In this document: in pieces, positions 17,683 to 25,672 of the stretch
How positions within the stretch are numbered: position 1 is the stretch's first letter
Layout: the number at the start of each line of letters is the position of its first letter
Source of the DNA: Streptomyces cyaneochromogenes
GTDB lineage: Bacteria; Actinomycetota; Actinomycetes; Streptomycetales; Streptomycetaceae
Direction: 5' to 3'
DNA: 64,000 nucleotides
Assembly: GCF_003963535.1 (NCBI RefSeq)
Contig: NZ_CP034539.1
Coordinates: 8,928,001-8,992,000, forward strand
Made by a program: the position numbers and the translations under genes
Notes under the pieces: generated by a model
Database searches by the model: none
The model's input: only the letters and a program-made list of their open reading frames with translations
Told to the model about the DNA's origin: nothing

Positions 17683-19860
17683 ATGAGCACTGAATCCACC
17701 ACCATCCGCTGGGAGCAGGACCGTTCGGGCGTCGTCACCCTCGTCCTGGACGATCCCAACCAGTCCGCGAACACCATGAACCAGGCGTTCCGCGACTCCC
17801 TCGCCGTGGTCGTCGACCGTCTGGAGGCGGAGAAGGACACCATCCGCGGTGTCATCATCACCTCCGCCAAGAAGACCTTCTTCGCCGGCGGCGACCTGCG
17901 CGACCTGATCCGGGTCACCCCCGAGACCGCGCAGGACCTGTTCGACGGCGGCATGGCCATCAAGCGCAACCTGCGCCGCATCGAGACCCTCGGCAAGCCG
18001 GTCGTCGCCGCGATGAACGGCGCGGCCCTCGGCGGCGGCTACGAGATCGCGCTGGCCTGCCACCACCGCATCGCCCTCGACGCGCCCGGCTCCAAGATCG
18101 GCTGCCCCGAGGTCACCCTCGGCCTGCTGCCGGGCGGTGGCGGCGTCGTCCGCACCGTGCGCCTGCTCGGCATCGCCGACGCACTGCTGAAGGTGCTGCT
18201 CCAGGGCACCCAGTACAACCCTCAGCGCGCCCTGCAGAACGGCCTCGTCGACGACGTGGCCGCCACCCAGGAGGAACTGCTCGCCAAGGCCCGTGCCTTC
18301 ATCGAGGCCAACCCCGAGTCGCAGCAGCCCTGGGACAAGCCCGGCTACCGGATCCCCGGCGGCACCCCCGCCAACCCCAAGTTCGCGGCGAACCTGCCCG
18401 CGTTCCCGGCCAACCTGCGCAAGCAGACGAACGGCGCCCCCTACCCGGCCCCGCGCAACATCCTCGCGGCCGCCGTCGAGGGCTCCCAGGTCGACTTCGA
18501 GACGGCGCAGGTCATCGAGGCGCGCTACTTCGTGGAGCTGGCGGCCGGCCAGACGTCGAAGAACATGATCCAGGCGTTCTTCTTCGACCTCCAGGCGGTC
18601 AACTCCGGCGCGAACCGGCCGGGGGGCATCGAGCCGCGCAAGGTCCGCAAGGTCGCCGTGCTGGGCGCCGGGATGATGGGCGCGGGCATCGCCTACTCGT
18701 GCGCCCGCGCCGGCATCGAGGTGGTCCTGAAGGACGTCTCGGCGGAGGCGGCCGCCAAGGGCAAGGGCTACTCCGAGAAGCTGTGCGCCAAGGCGGTCTC
18801 CCGGGGCCGTACGACGCAGGAGAAGGCCGACGCGCTGCTGGCCCGCATCACGCCGACGGCCGATCCGCAGGACGTGGCCGGCTGCGACGCGGTCATCGAG
18901 GCGGTCTTCGAGAACCCCGAGCTCAAGCACAAGGTGTTCCAGGAGATCCAGGACATCGTCGAGCCGGACGCGCTGCTGTGCTCCAACACCTCGACGCTTC
19001 CGATCACCGCCCTCGCCGAAGGCGTGGAGCGCCAGGCCGACTTCATCGGGCTGCACTTCTTCTCGCCCGTCGACAAGATGCCGCTCGTCGAGATCATCAA
19101 GGGCGAGCGGACCGGGGACGAGGCGCTGGCCCGCGCCTTCGACCTGGTCCGGCAGATCAACAAGACGCCGATCGTCGTGAACGACTCGCGCGGCTTCTTC
19201 ACCTCCCGGGTCATCGGCCACTTCATCAACGAGGGCGTGGCGATGGTCGGCGAGGGCATCGAGCCCGCCTCCGTCGAACAGGCCGCGGCGCAGGCCGGCT
19301 ACCCCGCCAAGGTCCTCTCCCTGATGGACGAGCTGACGCTCACGCTGCCGCGCAAGATCCGGGGCGAGTCCAAGCGGGCCGTGGAGGAGGCGGGCGGCAC
19401 CTGGACGACCCATCCCGCCGAGGCCGTCATCGACCGCATGGTCGACGAGTTCGGGCGGACCGGGCGCAGTGGCGGGGCGGGCTTCTACGAGTACGGCGAG
19501 GACGGCAAGCGGGCCGGGCTGTGGCCGGGGCTGCGCGAGCACTTCACCAAGCCTGGCCATGAGATCCCGTTCGAGGACATGCAGGAGCGCATGCTCTTCT
19601 CGGAGGCGCTCGACACGGTCAAGCTGCTGGAGGAGGGCGTCCTGACGTCCGTCGCCGACGCCAACATCGGCTCCATCTTCGGTATCGGCTTCCCCGGGTG
19701 GACGGGCGGGGTGCTGCAGTACATCAACGGCTACGAGGGTGGCGTCCCTGGATTCGTGGCACGCGCGCGTGAGCTGGCCGAGCGGTACGGGGAGCGGTTC
19801 ACGCCGTCGGCGCTGCTGGTGGAGAAGGCGGAGAAGGGGGAGCGCTTCGGGGACGGGTGA
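17683..19860 (+). CDS. multifunctional enoyl-CoA hydratase / 3-hydroxyacyl-CoA dehydrogenase (FadB/FadJ-like)
   Basis: 725-aa fusion. The crotonase half is at residues 1-~210 (KKTFFAGGDLRDLI oxyanion loop, MNGAALGGGYEIALACHHRI, EVTLGLLPGGGG). A 3-hydroxyacyl-CoA dehydrogenase follows from ~325 (VAVLGAGMMGAGIAYSCARA), with SNTSTLPI, GLHFFSPVDKMPLVEII, and NDSRGFFTSRV. Two C-terminal HAD domains complete it (RSGGAGFYEYGEDGKR, FGIGFPGWTGG). It would hydrate and oxidise the product of the upstream dehydrogenase and feed the thiolase. GGAG is nine bases before ATG 17683. It ends the operon; a long palindrome follows. Confidence 0.93.
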   Translation: MSTESTTIRWEQDRSGVVTLVLDDPNQSANTMNQAFRDSLAVVVDRLEAEKDTIRGVIITSAKKTFFAGGDLRDLIRVTPETAQDLFDGGMAIKRNLRRIETLGKPVVAAMNGAALGGGYEIALACHHRIALDAPGSKIGCPEVTLGLLPGGGGVVRTVRLLGIADALLKVLLQGTQYNPQRALQNGLVDDVAATQEELLAKARAFIEANPESQQPWDKPGYRIPGGTPANPKFAANLPAFPANLRKQTNGAPYPAPRNILAAAVEGSQVDFETAQVIEARYFVELAAGQTSKNMIQAFFFDLQAVNSGANRPGGIEPRKVRKVAVLGAGMMGAGIAYSCARAGIEVVLKDVSAEAAAKGKGYSEKLCAKAVSRGRTTQEKADALLARITPTADPQDVAGCDAVIEAVFENPELKHKVFQEIQDIVEPDALLCSNTSTLPITALAEGVERQADFIGLHFFSPVDKMPLVEIIKGERTGDEALARAFDLVRQINKTPIVVNDSRGFFTSRVIGHFINEGVAMVGEGIEPASVEQAAAQAGYPAKVLSLMDELTLTLPRKIRGESKRAVEEAGGTWTTHPAEAVIDRMVDEFGRTGRSGGAGFYEYGEDGKRAGLWPGLREHFTKPGHEIPFEDMQERMLFSEALDTVKLLEEGVLTSVADANIGSIFGIGFPGWTGGVLQYINGYEGGVPGFVARARELAERYGERFTPSALLVEKAEKGERFGDG

Positions 19861-19883
19861 CGCCCGGGTGGGGGGAGGGTTTC

Positions 19884-20105
19884 CTCGCCCCCGCCGCCCC
19901 TACCCTTCCCGACCCTGGGGGCTGCCGCCCCCAGACCCCCGCTTCGGCCCTTAAGGGGCCTCGTCCTCAAACGCCGGACGGGCTGAAATTGCCTGCCCGG
20001 CGACATCCAGCGCCGCCGGCGAAATCCAGCCCCTCCGGCGTTTGAGGAGCGGGGTCTGGGGCGGAGCCCCAGAAGGACGGGAAGGGTAGGGGCGGCGGGG
20101 GCGAG
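19884..20105. terminator. 222-bp imperfect palindrome between convergent genes
   Basis: Outer arms of 28 nt are perfectly complementary (19884-19911 with 20078-20105). Inner arms continue imperfectly through CTGGGG/CCCCAG, ACCCCGC/GCGGGGT and CCTCAAACGCCGGA/TCCGGCGTTTGAGG. The unit CTCCGGCGTTTGAGGA with GGGGCGGAGCCCC is a very common dispersed Streptomyces intergenic repeat. It sits between the ends of the fadB/fadJ-like gene and the MerR gene and can serve as a bidirectional terminator. This explains the 332-nt gene-free stretch. Confidence 0.8.
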
Positions 20106-20192
20106 AACCCTCCCCGCCTCACCCCCCGTACCGCTGACCAGCACGCCTCCCATGCCGATCCCGCCCCCGAGTACGTCCTCGGCGTCCACGTG

Positions 20193-20915
20193 TCAGGCGG
20201 ATCCGCTTTCCTCTGAGTCCGTCAGCCATTCGTGCAGCTCTTCCCTGAGCGACCGCTGAAAGGTCGTCAGCAGGGCCTGGACGACGATGGGTTGCATATG
20301 GGCGGACAGTGACTTCACGTCCTGCGCGGCGCGTTCCGACACCTCGCCCCGGAACAGCTGCGACAGTTCGTGGGCCGCCGCGCGCGAGTGCTCGATCAGG
20401 ACCTTCCGTGCGGCGAGGATCGCGTCCTGGGACAGCGGTACGTCGAGGAGCTGGACGCCGAGCCTGAGCAGCCCGAGGTCGACGCGGTACGAGCCGTCCT
20501 CGGGCCGTACGACGTTCATCGCGCCCAGCCGCTCGATGTCCTCCTCGCCCAGGGCCCGCCCGGCCCGCCGCTCCAGCTCCTGGCGCGTCACCGTCTCCGC
20601 GGTGTCCGGGGCCCAGGAGGCGACGACGGCCCGGTGGATGGCGAGGTCGTGCATGCTCAGGTCCGTCGGCAACTGCTGCACGTACCGTTCGATGGCCGCC
20701 AGCGTCATGCCCTGCTGCTGCAGCTCCTCGATGAGCGCCAGCCGGGCCAGATGCTCGCGCCCGTAGTGCCCCACCCTGCGCGGACCGATCACCGGAGGCG
20801 GCAGCAGCCCCTTGGTGCCGTAGAACCGCACCGTGCGGACCGTCATACCCGCCCGCGCGGCCAGCTCGTCGATCGTGAGGGTCGGTGCCCCGCCCTCGGC
20901 GGTGTCGGTCGTCAT
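20193..20915 (-). CDS. MerR-family transcriptional regulator
   Basis: 240-aa regulator. A winged helix-turn-helix MerR domain occupies residues ~13-82 (TIDELAARAGMTVRTVRFYG, then YGREHLARLALIEELQQQGM). It has a long C-terminal domain with no Cys cluster, so it is not a metal sensor of the usual type and the ligand is unknown. ATG 20915 is only a few bases after a possible -10 (GATACT), suggesting a leaderless transcript. It is divergent from an amino-acid permease, and a dyad of the right geometry for MerR lies in its own promoter, so it is probably autoregulated and may control the permease. Confidence 0.88.
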   Translation of the reverse strand: MTTDTAEGGAPTLTIDELAARAGMTVRTVRFYGTKGLLPPPVIGPRRVGHYGREHLARLALIEELQQQGMTLAAIERYVQQLPTDLSMHDLAIHRAVVASWAPDTAETVTRQELERRAGRALGEEDIERLGAMNVVRPEDGSYRVDLGLLRLGVQLLDVPLSQDAILAARKVLIEHSRAAAHELSQLFRGEVSERAAQDVKSLSAHMQPIVVQALLTTFQRSLREELHEWLTDSEESGSA

Positions 20916-20930
20916 GTGCAGCAGTATCGC

Positions 20931-20951
20931 TGTCTCACCAACGCTGTGACA
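20931..20951. promoter_or_regulatory. dyad operator in the MerR promoter
   Basis: TGTCTCA-N7-TGTGACA on the plus strand (6 of 7 positions symmetric) lies just upstream of a GATACT -10-like hexamer for the MerR gene, overlapping the -35 and spacer. MerR regulators bind dyads in exactly this position. Confidence 0.45.
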
Positions 20952-21135
20952 CCTCCTGATGCCGGTGTGACCGCCGTGTGAGAAGTAACGCTCTGTGACC
21001 TACGCCACCGCGTGGGCCGCGCTCTCTGGGGGAAGGTGGCCCCTTGGTCTGTGCCTTTACGGAAGGCGCAGGCCATACGTACGTCCGGACACCCGAGCGC
21101 GATCCGCTCGGGCGCACCAGAGAGTGGTACCACCC

Positions 21136-22602
21136 GTGAGCAAGGACGCCGTGAACACGGCCGTGGCCGCACCCCACAACGACGCGGCCCAAGTGCCCGC
21201 GGACGCGGGCGACGCCGGTTACAGCAAGGACCTCAAGGCCCGCCACGTCAACATGATCGCCATCGGCGGGGCCATCGGCACCGGCCTCTTCCTCGGCGCC
21301 GGCGGACGCCTCCACAACGCGGGCCCGGCACTGGCGATCGCCTACCTGGTCTGCGGCATCTTCGCCTTCTTCGTGGTGCGGGCCCTCGGCGAGCTCGTGC
21401 TCTACCGGCCCTCGTCCGGTTCCTTCGTGTCGTACGCGCGCGAGTTCCTCGGCGAGAAGGGCGCGTACGTCGCCGGTTGGATGTACTTCCTGAACTGGTC
21501 GACGACCGGTATCGCCGACATCACCGCGATCGCGCTCTACACGCACTACTGGAGCATGTTCACGAGCATCCCCCAGTGGACGCTCGCCCTGATCGCGCTG
21601 GCCGTGGTGCTCGCGGTCAACCTGATCTCGGTGAAGATCTTCGGCGAGATGGAGTTCTGGTTCGCGATCATCAAGGTCGCCACGCTGGTCGGCTTCATGT
21701 TCGTCGGCATCTTCCTGCTCGCCACCCAGCACAAGGTCGGCGGCCAGACCCCCGGCCTCGGCGTCGTCACCGACAACGGCGGTGTCTTCCCGCACGGCCT
21801 CATGCCCGTGGTCCTCGTCATGCAGGGCGTGATCTTCGCGTACGCCGCCCTGGAGCTGGTCGGCGTCGCCGCGGGTGAGACCGCCGAGCCGGAGAAGATC
21901 GTCCCGCGCGCGGTGAACTCGATCATGTGGCGCGTGGGTCTGTTCTACGTCGGCTCGGTGGTCCTGCTGGCCCTGCTCCTGCCGGGTTCGGTCTACTCGG
22001 CCGACGAGAGCCCCTTCGTGACGGTCCTGTCGAAGATCGGCGTCGAGGGCGCGGGCGACGTGATGAACCTGGTGGTCCTGACGGCGGCGATGTCCTCGCT
22101 GAACTCCGGCCTGTACTCCACGGGCCGCATCCTGCGCTCCATGGCGATGGCGGGCTCGGCCCCGAAGTTCACGGCCCGTATGAACCGCAGCCAGGTCCCC
22201 TACGGCGGCATCCTGCTCACCTGCGCGGTGTGCGTGCTCGGCGTCGGCCTGAACTACCTGATGCCGAGCCAGGCCTTCGAGATCGTGCTGAACGTCGCGT
22301 CCCTCGGCATCATCTCGACCTGGGTGATCATCATGGTCTGCCACCTGATCTTCGTCCGCCGCGCCAAGGCGGGCCTGGTGTCCCGGCCCTCCTTCCGCCT
22401 CCCCGGCAGCCCCGTCACGGAGATCGCCACGATCGTCTTCCTGCTGGCCTGCCTCGGCATGATGTGGAACGACCCCGAGGTCGGCCGCAAGACCCTGCTG
22501 CTGATCCCGGTGATCGCGGCGATGCTGGTCGGCGGCTGGTACGCGATCCGGCGCCGGGTAGCGAAGGCGGAGGACCAGGAGCTGGCCGAGCTCACGAAGT
22601 AG
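21136..22602 (+). CDS. amino-acid permease (APC family, GabP/AnsP/CycA type)
   Basis: 488-aa transporter with 12 predicted membrane spans. The APC signature is present: LKARHVNMIAIGGAIGTGLF, LGAGGRLHNAGPALAIAYL, GELVLYRPSSGSFVSYAREF, and ELVGVAAGETAEPEKIVPRA between later helices. This subfamily imports amino acids such as GABA, asparagine, D-serine or aromatic residues by proton symport; the exact substrate cannot be read. The start is GTG 21136 (SKDAVNTA), just before the first family-like residues. Divergent from the MerR gene, with 220 nt of promoter region between them. Confidence 0.92.
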   Translation: MSKDAVNTAVAAPHNDAAQVPADAGDAGYSKDLKARHVNMIAIGGAIGTGLFLGAGGRLHNAGPALAIAYLVCGIFAFFVVRALGELVLYRPSSGSFVSYAREFLGEKGAYVAGWMYFLNWSTTGIADITAIALYTHYWSMFTSIPQWTLALIALAVVLAVNLISVKIFGEMEFWFAIIKVATLVGFMFVGIFLLATQHKVGGQTPGLGVVTDNGGVFPHGLMPVVLVMQGVIFAYAALELVGVAAGETAEPEKIVPRAVNSIMWRVGLFYVGSVVLLALLLPGSVYSADESPFVTVLSKIGVEGAGDVMNLVVLTAAMSSLNSGLYSTGRILRSMAMAGSAPKFTARMNRSQVPYGGILLTCAVCVLGVGLNYLMPSQAFEIVLNVASLGIISTWVIIMVCHLIFVRRAKAGLVSRPSFRLPGSPVTEIATIVFLLACLGMMWNDPEVGRKTLLLIPVIAAMLVGGWYAIRRRVAKAEDQELAELTK

Positions 22603-22642
22603 TTCCGGGGCCGTTGTCAGTGGCGGCCTCTACGGTGGCGTC

Positions 22643-23131
22643 ATGTCGGAGATCACTTACGTCCGGGGTGACGCCACCGTTCCGTCGGTCAAGGGCGTCA
22701 AGGTGATCGCCCATGTCTGCAACGACATCGGGGGATGGGGGAAGGGCTTCGTCCTGGCCATATCGCGCCGCTGGCCGGAACCGGAGAAGTCCTACCGCGC
22801 GTGGCACCGGGAGCGCGCCTCGAACGACTTCGGGCTGGGCGCGGTCCGGTTCGTCCAGGTCGAGCCGTACGTCTGGGTGGCCAACATGGTCGGGCAGCGA
22901 GGTATCCGCACCGGCAGCAAGGGCGTGCCCGTGCGCTACGAGGCGATCGACGCGGCACTGGAGCGGCTGGGCGAGAAGACCGTCGAACTCGGCGCCTCCG
23001 TGCACATGCCCCGCATAGGGTGCGGATTGGCCGGAGGCAAATGGTCCCGCATCGAGCCGCTGATCACCGAGCGGCTGGTCCGGCGCGGAATCTCCGTCAC
23101 GGTCTACGACCACGGGGAGGGCGGGAGGTGA
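22643..23131 (+). CDS. macro-domain protein (ADP-ribose binding/hydrolysing)
   Basis: 162-aa stand-alone macro domain. Motifs: YVRGDAT at the N-terminus, IAHVCNDIGGWGKGFVLAIS (the NDxGxWGxG loop), VANMVGQRGI, VRYEAIDAALERLG, then MPRIGCGLAGGKWSRIEPLI. This pattern is that of the Poa1p/TARG1-like macro domains, which remove ADP-ribose or dephosphorylate ADP-ribose-1''-phosphate. ATG 22643 is 40 nt after the permease. Its stop overlaps the start of the broken PfkB gene (GTGA), suggesting the two formed an operon for ADP-ribose or sugar metabolism. Confidence 0.88.
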   Translation: MSEITYVRGDATVPSVKGVKVIAHVCNDIGGWGKGFVLAISRRWPEPEKSYRAWHRERASNDFGLGAVRFVQVEPYVWVANMVGQRGIRTGSKGVPVRYEAIDAALERLGEKTVELGASVHMPRIGCGLAGGKWSRIEPLITERLVRRGISVTVYDHGEGGR

Positions 23132-23873
23132 GCCGCGACATCGATGTGCTCGTGCTGGGCGGCGCCGGCATGATCCAAACGACAGGGCCTGGCTGCCGCT
23201 CCCGTACGCCGACAGCTACATGACCGACTCGGGGATCCGCACCCGCGCCGGGCGGACCGGCGACTTCGTGGCCTCGGACTGAGCGCGCTCGGAATGCGCA
23301 CCCACCACCTCGACATGCTTGGCGGCGACCCCGAGGGCGACCTCGTCCGGGCCCTGCACCGCGACCGCGGCATCGTGCTCACGGCCGTCCCCCAGCCCGC
23401 CGGCACCAAGCGCGCGGTCCACCTCGTCGGCCCCGACGGGCGACGGCTGTCCCTGTACGACACGAGCCGCTCGCACCCCGACGACCGCCTTCCGGAGTCC
23501 ACGGTCCGGGCCCTGGCCGAGTCGAGCCGCCACGTGCATGGGTCGATCACCTTCGAACGGGGCCGGGCTGAGGCCGTCATCGCCACCGCCGGAGCCGGGG
23601 GCGCGTACCTGCTGACCGACGGCGAACTCACCCACATCCCCGCGGTCACACCCCCAGGGCCGGTCGTCGATTCCAACGGTGTCGGCGACGCCGTTGGCCG
23701 CCGGGTTCCTCTTCGGCCGCCTGAACGGCGAGGCACCGCACCGCTGCGCCCGGTACGGCGCCGCGGCTGTCGCCTGCGCGTGCACGGTGCCGTCGACCCG
23801 GGCCGACGCGATCGGACGGGACGCGCTCCCGGCCGCGGTGGCCGAGCCGGCCCAGGGGATTCCCCGCCCCTGA
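23128..23873 (+). pseudogene. decayed PfkB-family sugar/nucleoside kinase
   Basis: PfkB-family sequence spread over three frames. From GTG 23128 the first frame gives MSRDIDVLVLGGAGM, then the match moves to a second frame (LPLPYADSYMTDSGIRTRAG) that reaches a stop at 23280. A missing base near 23272 moves it again (ALGMRTHHLDMLGGDPEGDL to VVDSNGVGDA). After the DSNGVGDA motif an extra base near 23690 shifts the rest (AAGFLFGRLNGEAPHRCARY). About 70 residues expected between SRHVHGSIT and AEAVIATAGA are also missing. The original would have been about 300 aa. Clearly inactive. Confidence 0.85.
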
Positions 23874-23913
23874 GCCGCCCCGGCCGTCACCCGCTCCTGC
23901 TCGGCGCGTGGTC

Positions 23914-25464
23914 CTACTCGCCGTGCTCGTGCGCGTGCTCGTCCTCGTGGTGCTTGCCGCGCTCGGCCCCGTGGTCGTGCACGCCGTTCGTCGCCGCGAT
24001 CTTCTTCCACGACTTCGGCTGCGCCGGAGCCACCGACGACCTCGCGATCGACGCCTCCCGTGCCGCGGGCGCGGCCGGCTTCGACGGCTGGAACAGCCAC
24101 GTGTCGAACAGCGCCGCCAGCGGCTTCCCGGACACCTCCTCGGCGTACCGCTGGAAGTCGGCCACCGACGCGTTGCCGTGGGCGAACTTCTGCGGCCAGC
24201 CCTTGAGGATCGCGAAGAACGCCTCGTCGCCGATCTCGTTGCGCAGCGCCTGGAGGGTCAGGGCGCCCCGGTCGTAGACCGCGATGTGGAACTGGTTCTC
24301 CGGCCCGGGGTCACCGGGCTTGACCGTCCAGAACGGATCGTCGGCCGCGCGCGAGGCGTACACGTAGTCGGCGATCTCCTGCGCCGTCCCCTCGCCCTCG
24401 TGCTCCGACCAGAGCCACTGCGCGTAGCGCGCGAAGCCCTCGTTGATCCAGATGTCCTTCCAGTCCTTGACCGACACGTCGTCGCCGTACCACTGGTGGG
24501 CCAGTTCGTGCACGACGACGGAGACGTTCGACCCGCTCGCGAACTGGCGGGGACTGTAGAAGGGCCGGGTCTGGGTCTCCAGCGCGTATCCGACACCGGG
24601 CGTGTTGGGCACGTACCCGCCGAGCGCGTTGTAGGGGTAGGGCCCGAAGTGCTCCGCCAGCCAGTCGGCGACCTCACCGGTCCGCTCGATGCTCGCCCGT
24701 GCGGCACCGGCCGTGTCGCCGAGCTCCTTGCTGTAGGCGTTGATGACCGGAATTCCACTCTCGGACGTCCCGGTGGTGACGTCGAACTTGCCGGCCGCGA
24801 ACGTGGCGAGATAGGTGGCCTGCGGCTTGTTGGAACGCCAGTTGTAGCGGGTCCAGCCGGCCCGCGAACTCGTCGACTGCAGTGTTCCGTTGGAGATGAA
24901 CTGCGTGCCGTTGGGCACCTGCACCGACACGTCGAACGTGGCCTTGTCGCGCGGGTGGTCGTTGCTGGGGAACCACCACCAGGCCCCCTCCGGCTCGCCC
25001 GCGGCCACCCCGCCGTCCGGAGTGCGCAGCCACGCGTTGAAGCCGTACGCCTCCTTCGAGGACGGCACCCCGCGGTAACGCACGACCACCGTGACGTCCG
25101 TGCCCTTGGCCAGGGGCTTCTTCGGCGTGATCTCCAGCTCGTGCTCGCCCGACGTCGCGAACGACGCCTTCGCGCCATTGACCCGGACCTCGCTGACGTC
25201 CAGCAGGAAGTCCAGATTGAAGCGGGACAGATCCTGCGTGGTCTTCGCCAGCAGGGTCGTCGTGCCCTCCAACTCGTCCGTGGCCGGCTGGTACTTCAGC
25301 CGGAGGTCGTAGTGGGAGACGTCGTATCCGCCGTTGCCGTAGGCCGGGTAGTAGGGGTCGCCGATGCCCGGAGCGCCGGCGGTGTTGCTCGCGGCCGACG
25401 CCGGGATCACCAGCATCAAGGAAGCGGCTGCGAGTGCGCCCGGCGCCATGATTCTGCGGTGCAC
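23914..25464 (-). CDS. secreted M1-family zinc metallopeptidase with His-rich tail
   Basis: 516-aa exported aminopeptidase-like enzyme. A signal peptide at residues 1-~25 ends PASAASN. The M1 fold follows, with zinc motif HELAHQW at 319 (ligands His319, His323) and Glu342 in WINEGFARY. The exopeptidase GxMEN motif is not obvious; the equivalent region reads PGVGYALETQTRP. GTG 25464 has GGAG five bases upstream. The C-terminal tail (HDHGAERGKHHEDEHAHEHG) is unusually His/Glu rich and may bind zinc. First of three extracellular peptidase genes; divergent from the S15 gene. Confidence 0.9.
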   Translation of the reverse strand: MHRRIMAPGALAAASLMLVIPASAASNTAGAPGIGDPYYPAYGNGGYDVSHYDLRLKYQPATDELEGTTTLLAKTTQDLSRFNLDFLLDVSEVRVNGAKASFATSGEHELEITPKKPLAKGTDVTVVVRYRGVPSSKEAYGFNAWLRTPDGGVAAGEPEGAWWWFPSNDHPRDKATFDVSVQVPNGTQFISNGTLQSTSSRAGWTRYNWRSNKPQATYLATFAAGKFDVTTGTSESGIPVINAYSKELGDTAGAARASIERTGEVADWLAEHFGPYPYNALGGYVPNTPGVGYALETQTRPFYSPRQFASGSNVSVVVHELAHQWYGDDVSVKDWKDIWINEGFARYAQWLWSEHEGEGTAQEIADYVYASRAADDPFWTVKPGDPGPENQFHIAVYDRGALTLQALRNEIGDEAFFAILKGWPQKFAHGNASVADFQRYAEEVSGKPLAALFDTWLFQPSKPAAPAAREASIARSSVAPAQPKSWKKIAATNGVHDHGAERGKHHEDEHAHEHGE

Positions 25465-25672
25465 TAAAGCTCCAAGTCGTAGGGAACCGAAGTCTGTCCG
25501 GAGCCTATTCACCACCTGTGTCCCCGGTGTGTCCATGATCACCGCTGTCACACGATCGCCATTCGGCCGACATGCGCCGACCCGCCACAGGGTCGTTTAT
25601 CGGCCACGCAGGACCTCATGTGTCATCAGCCGCCCACTTCTGCACGGGAGTTGATCGATGTAACGTCCGCGC

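Noticed and set aside
17485..19560. 691-codon minus-strand frame opposite the FadB/FadJ-like gene
   Set aside because: Composition is that of an antisense frame (Arg/Leu/Asp/Val/Gly runs), and the opposite strand has an unambiguous two-domain enzyme.
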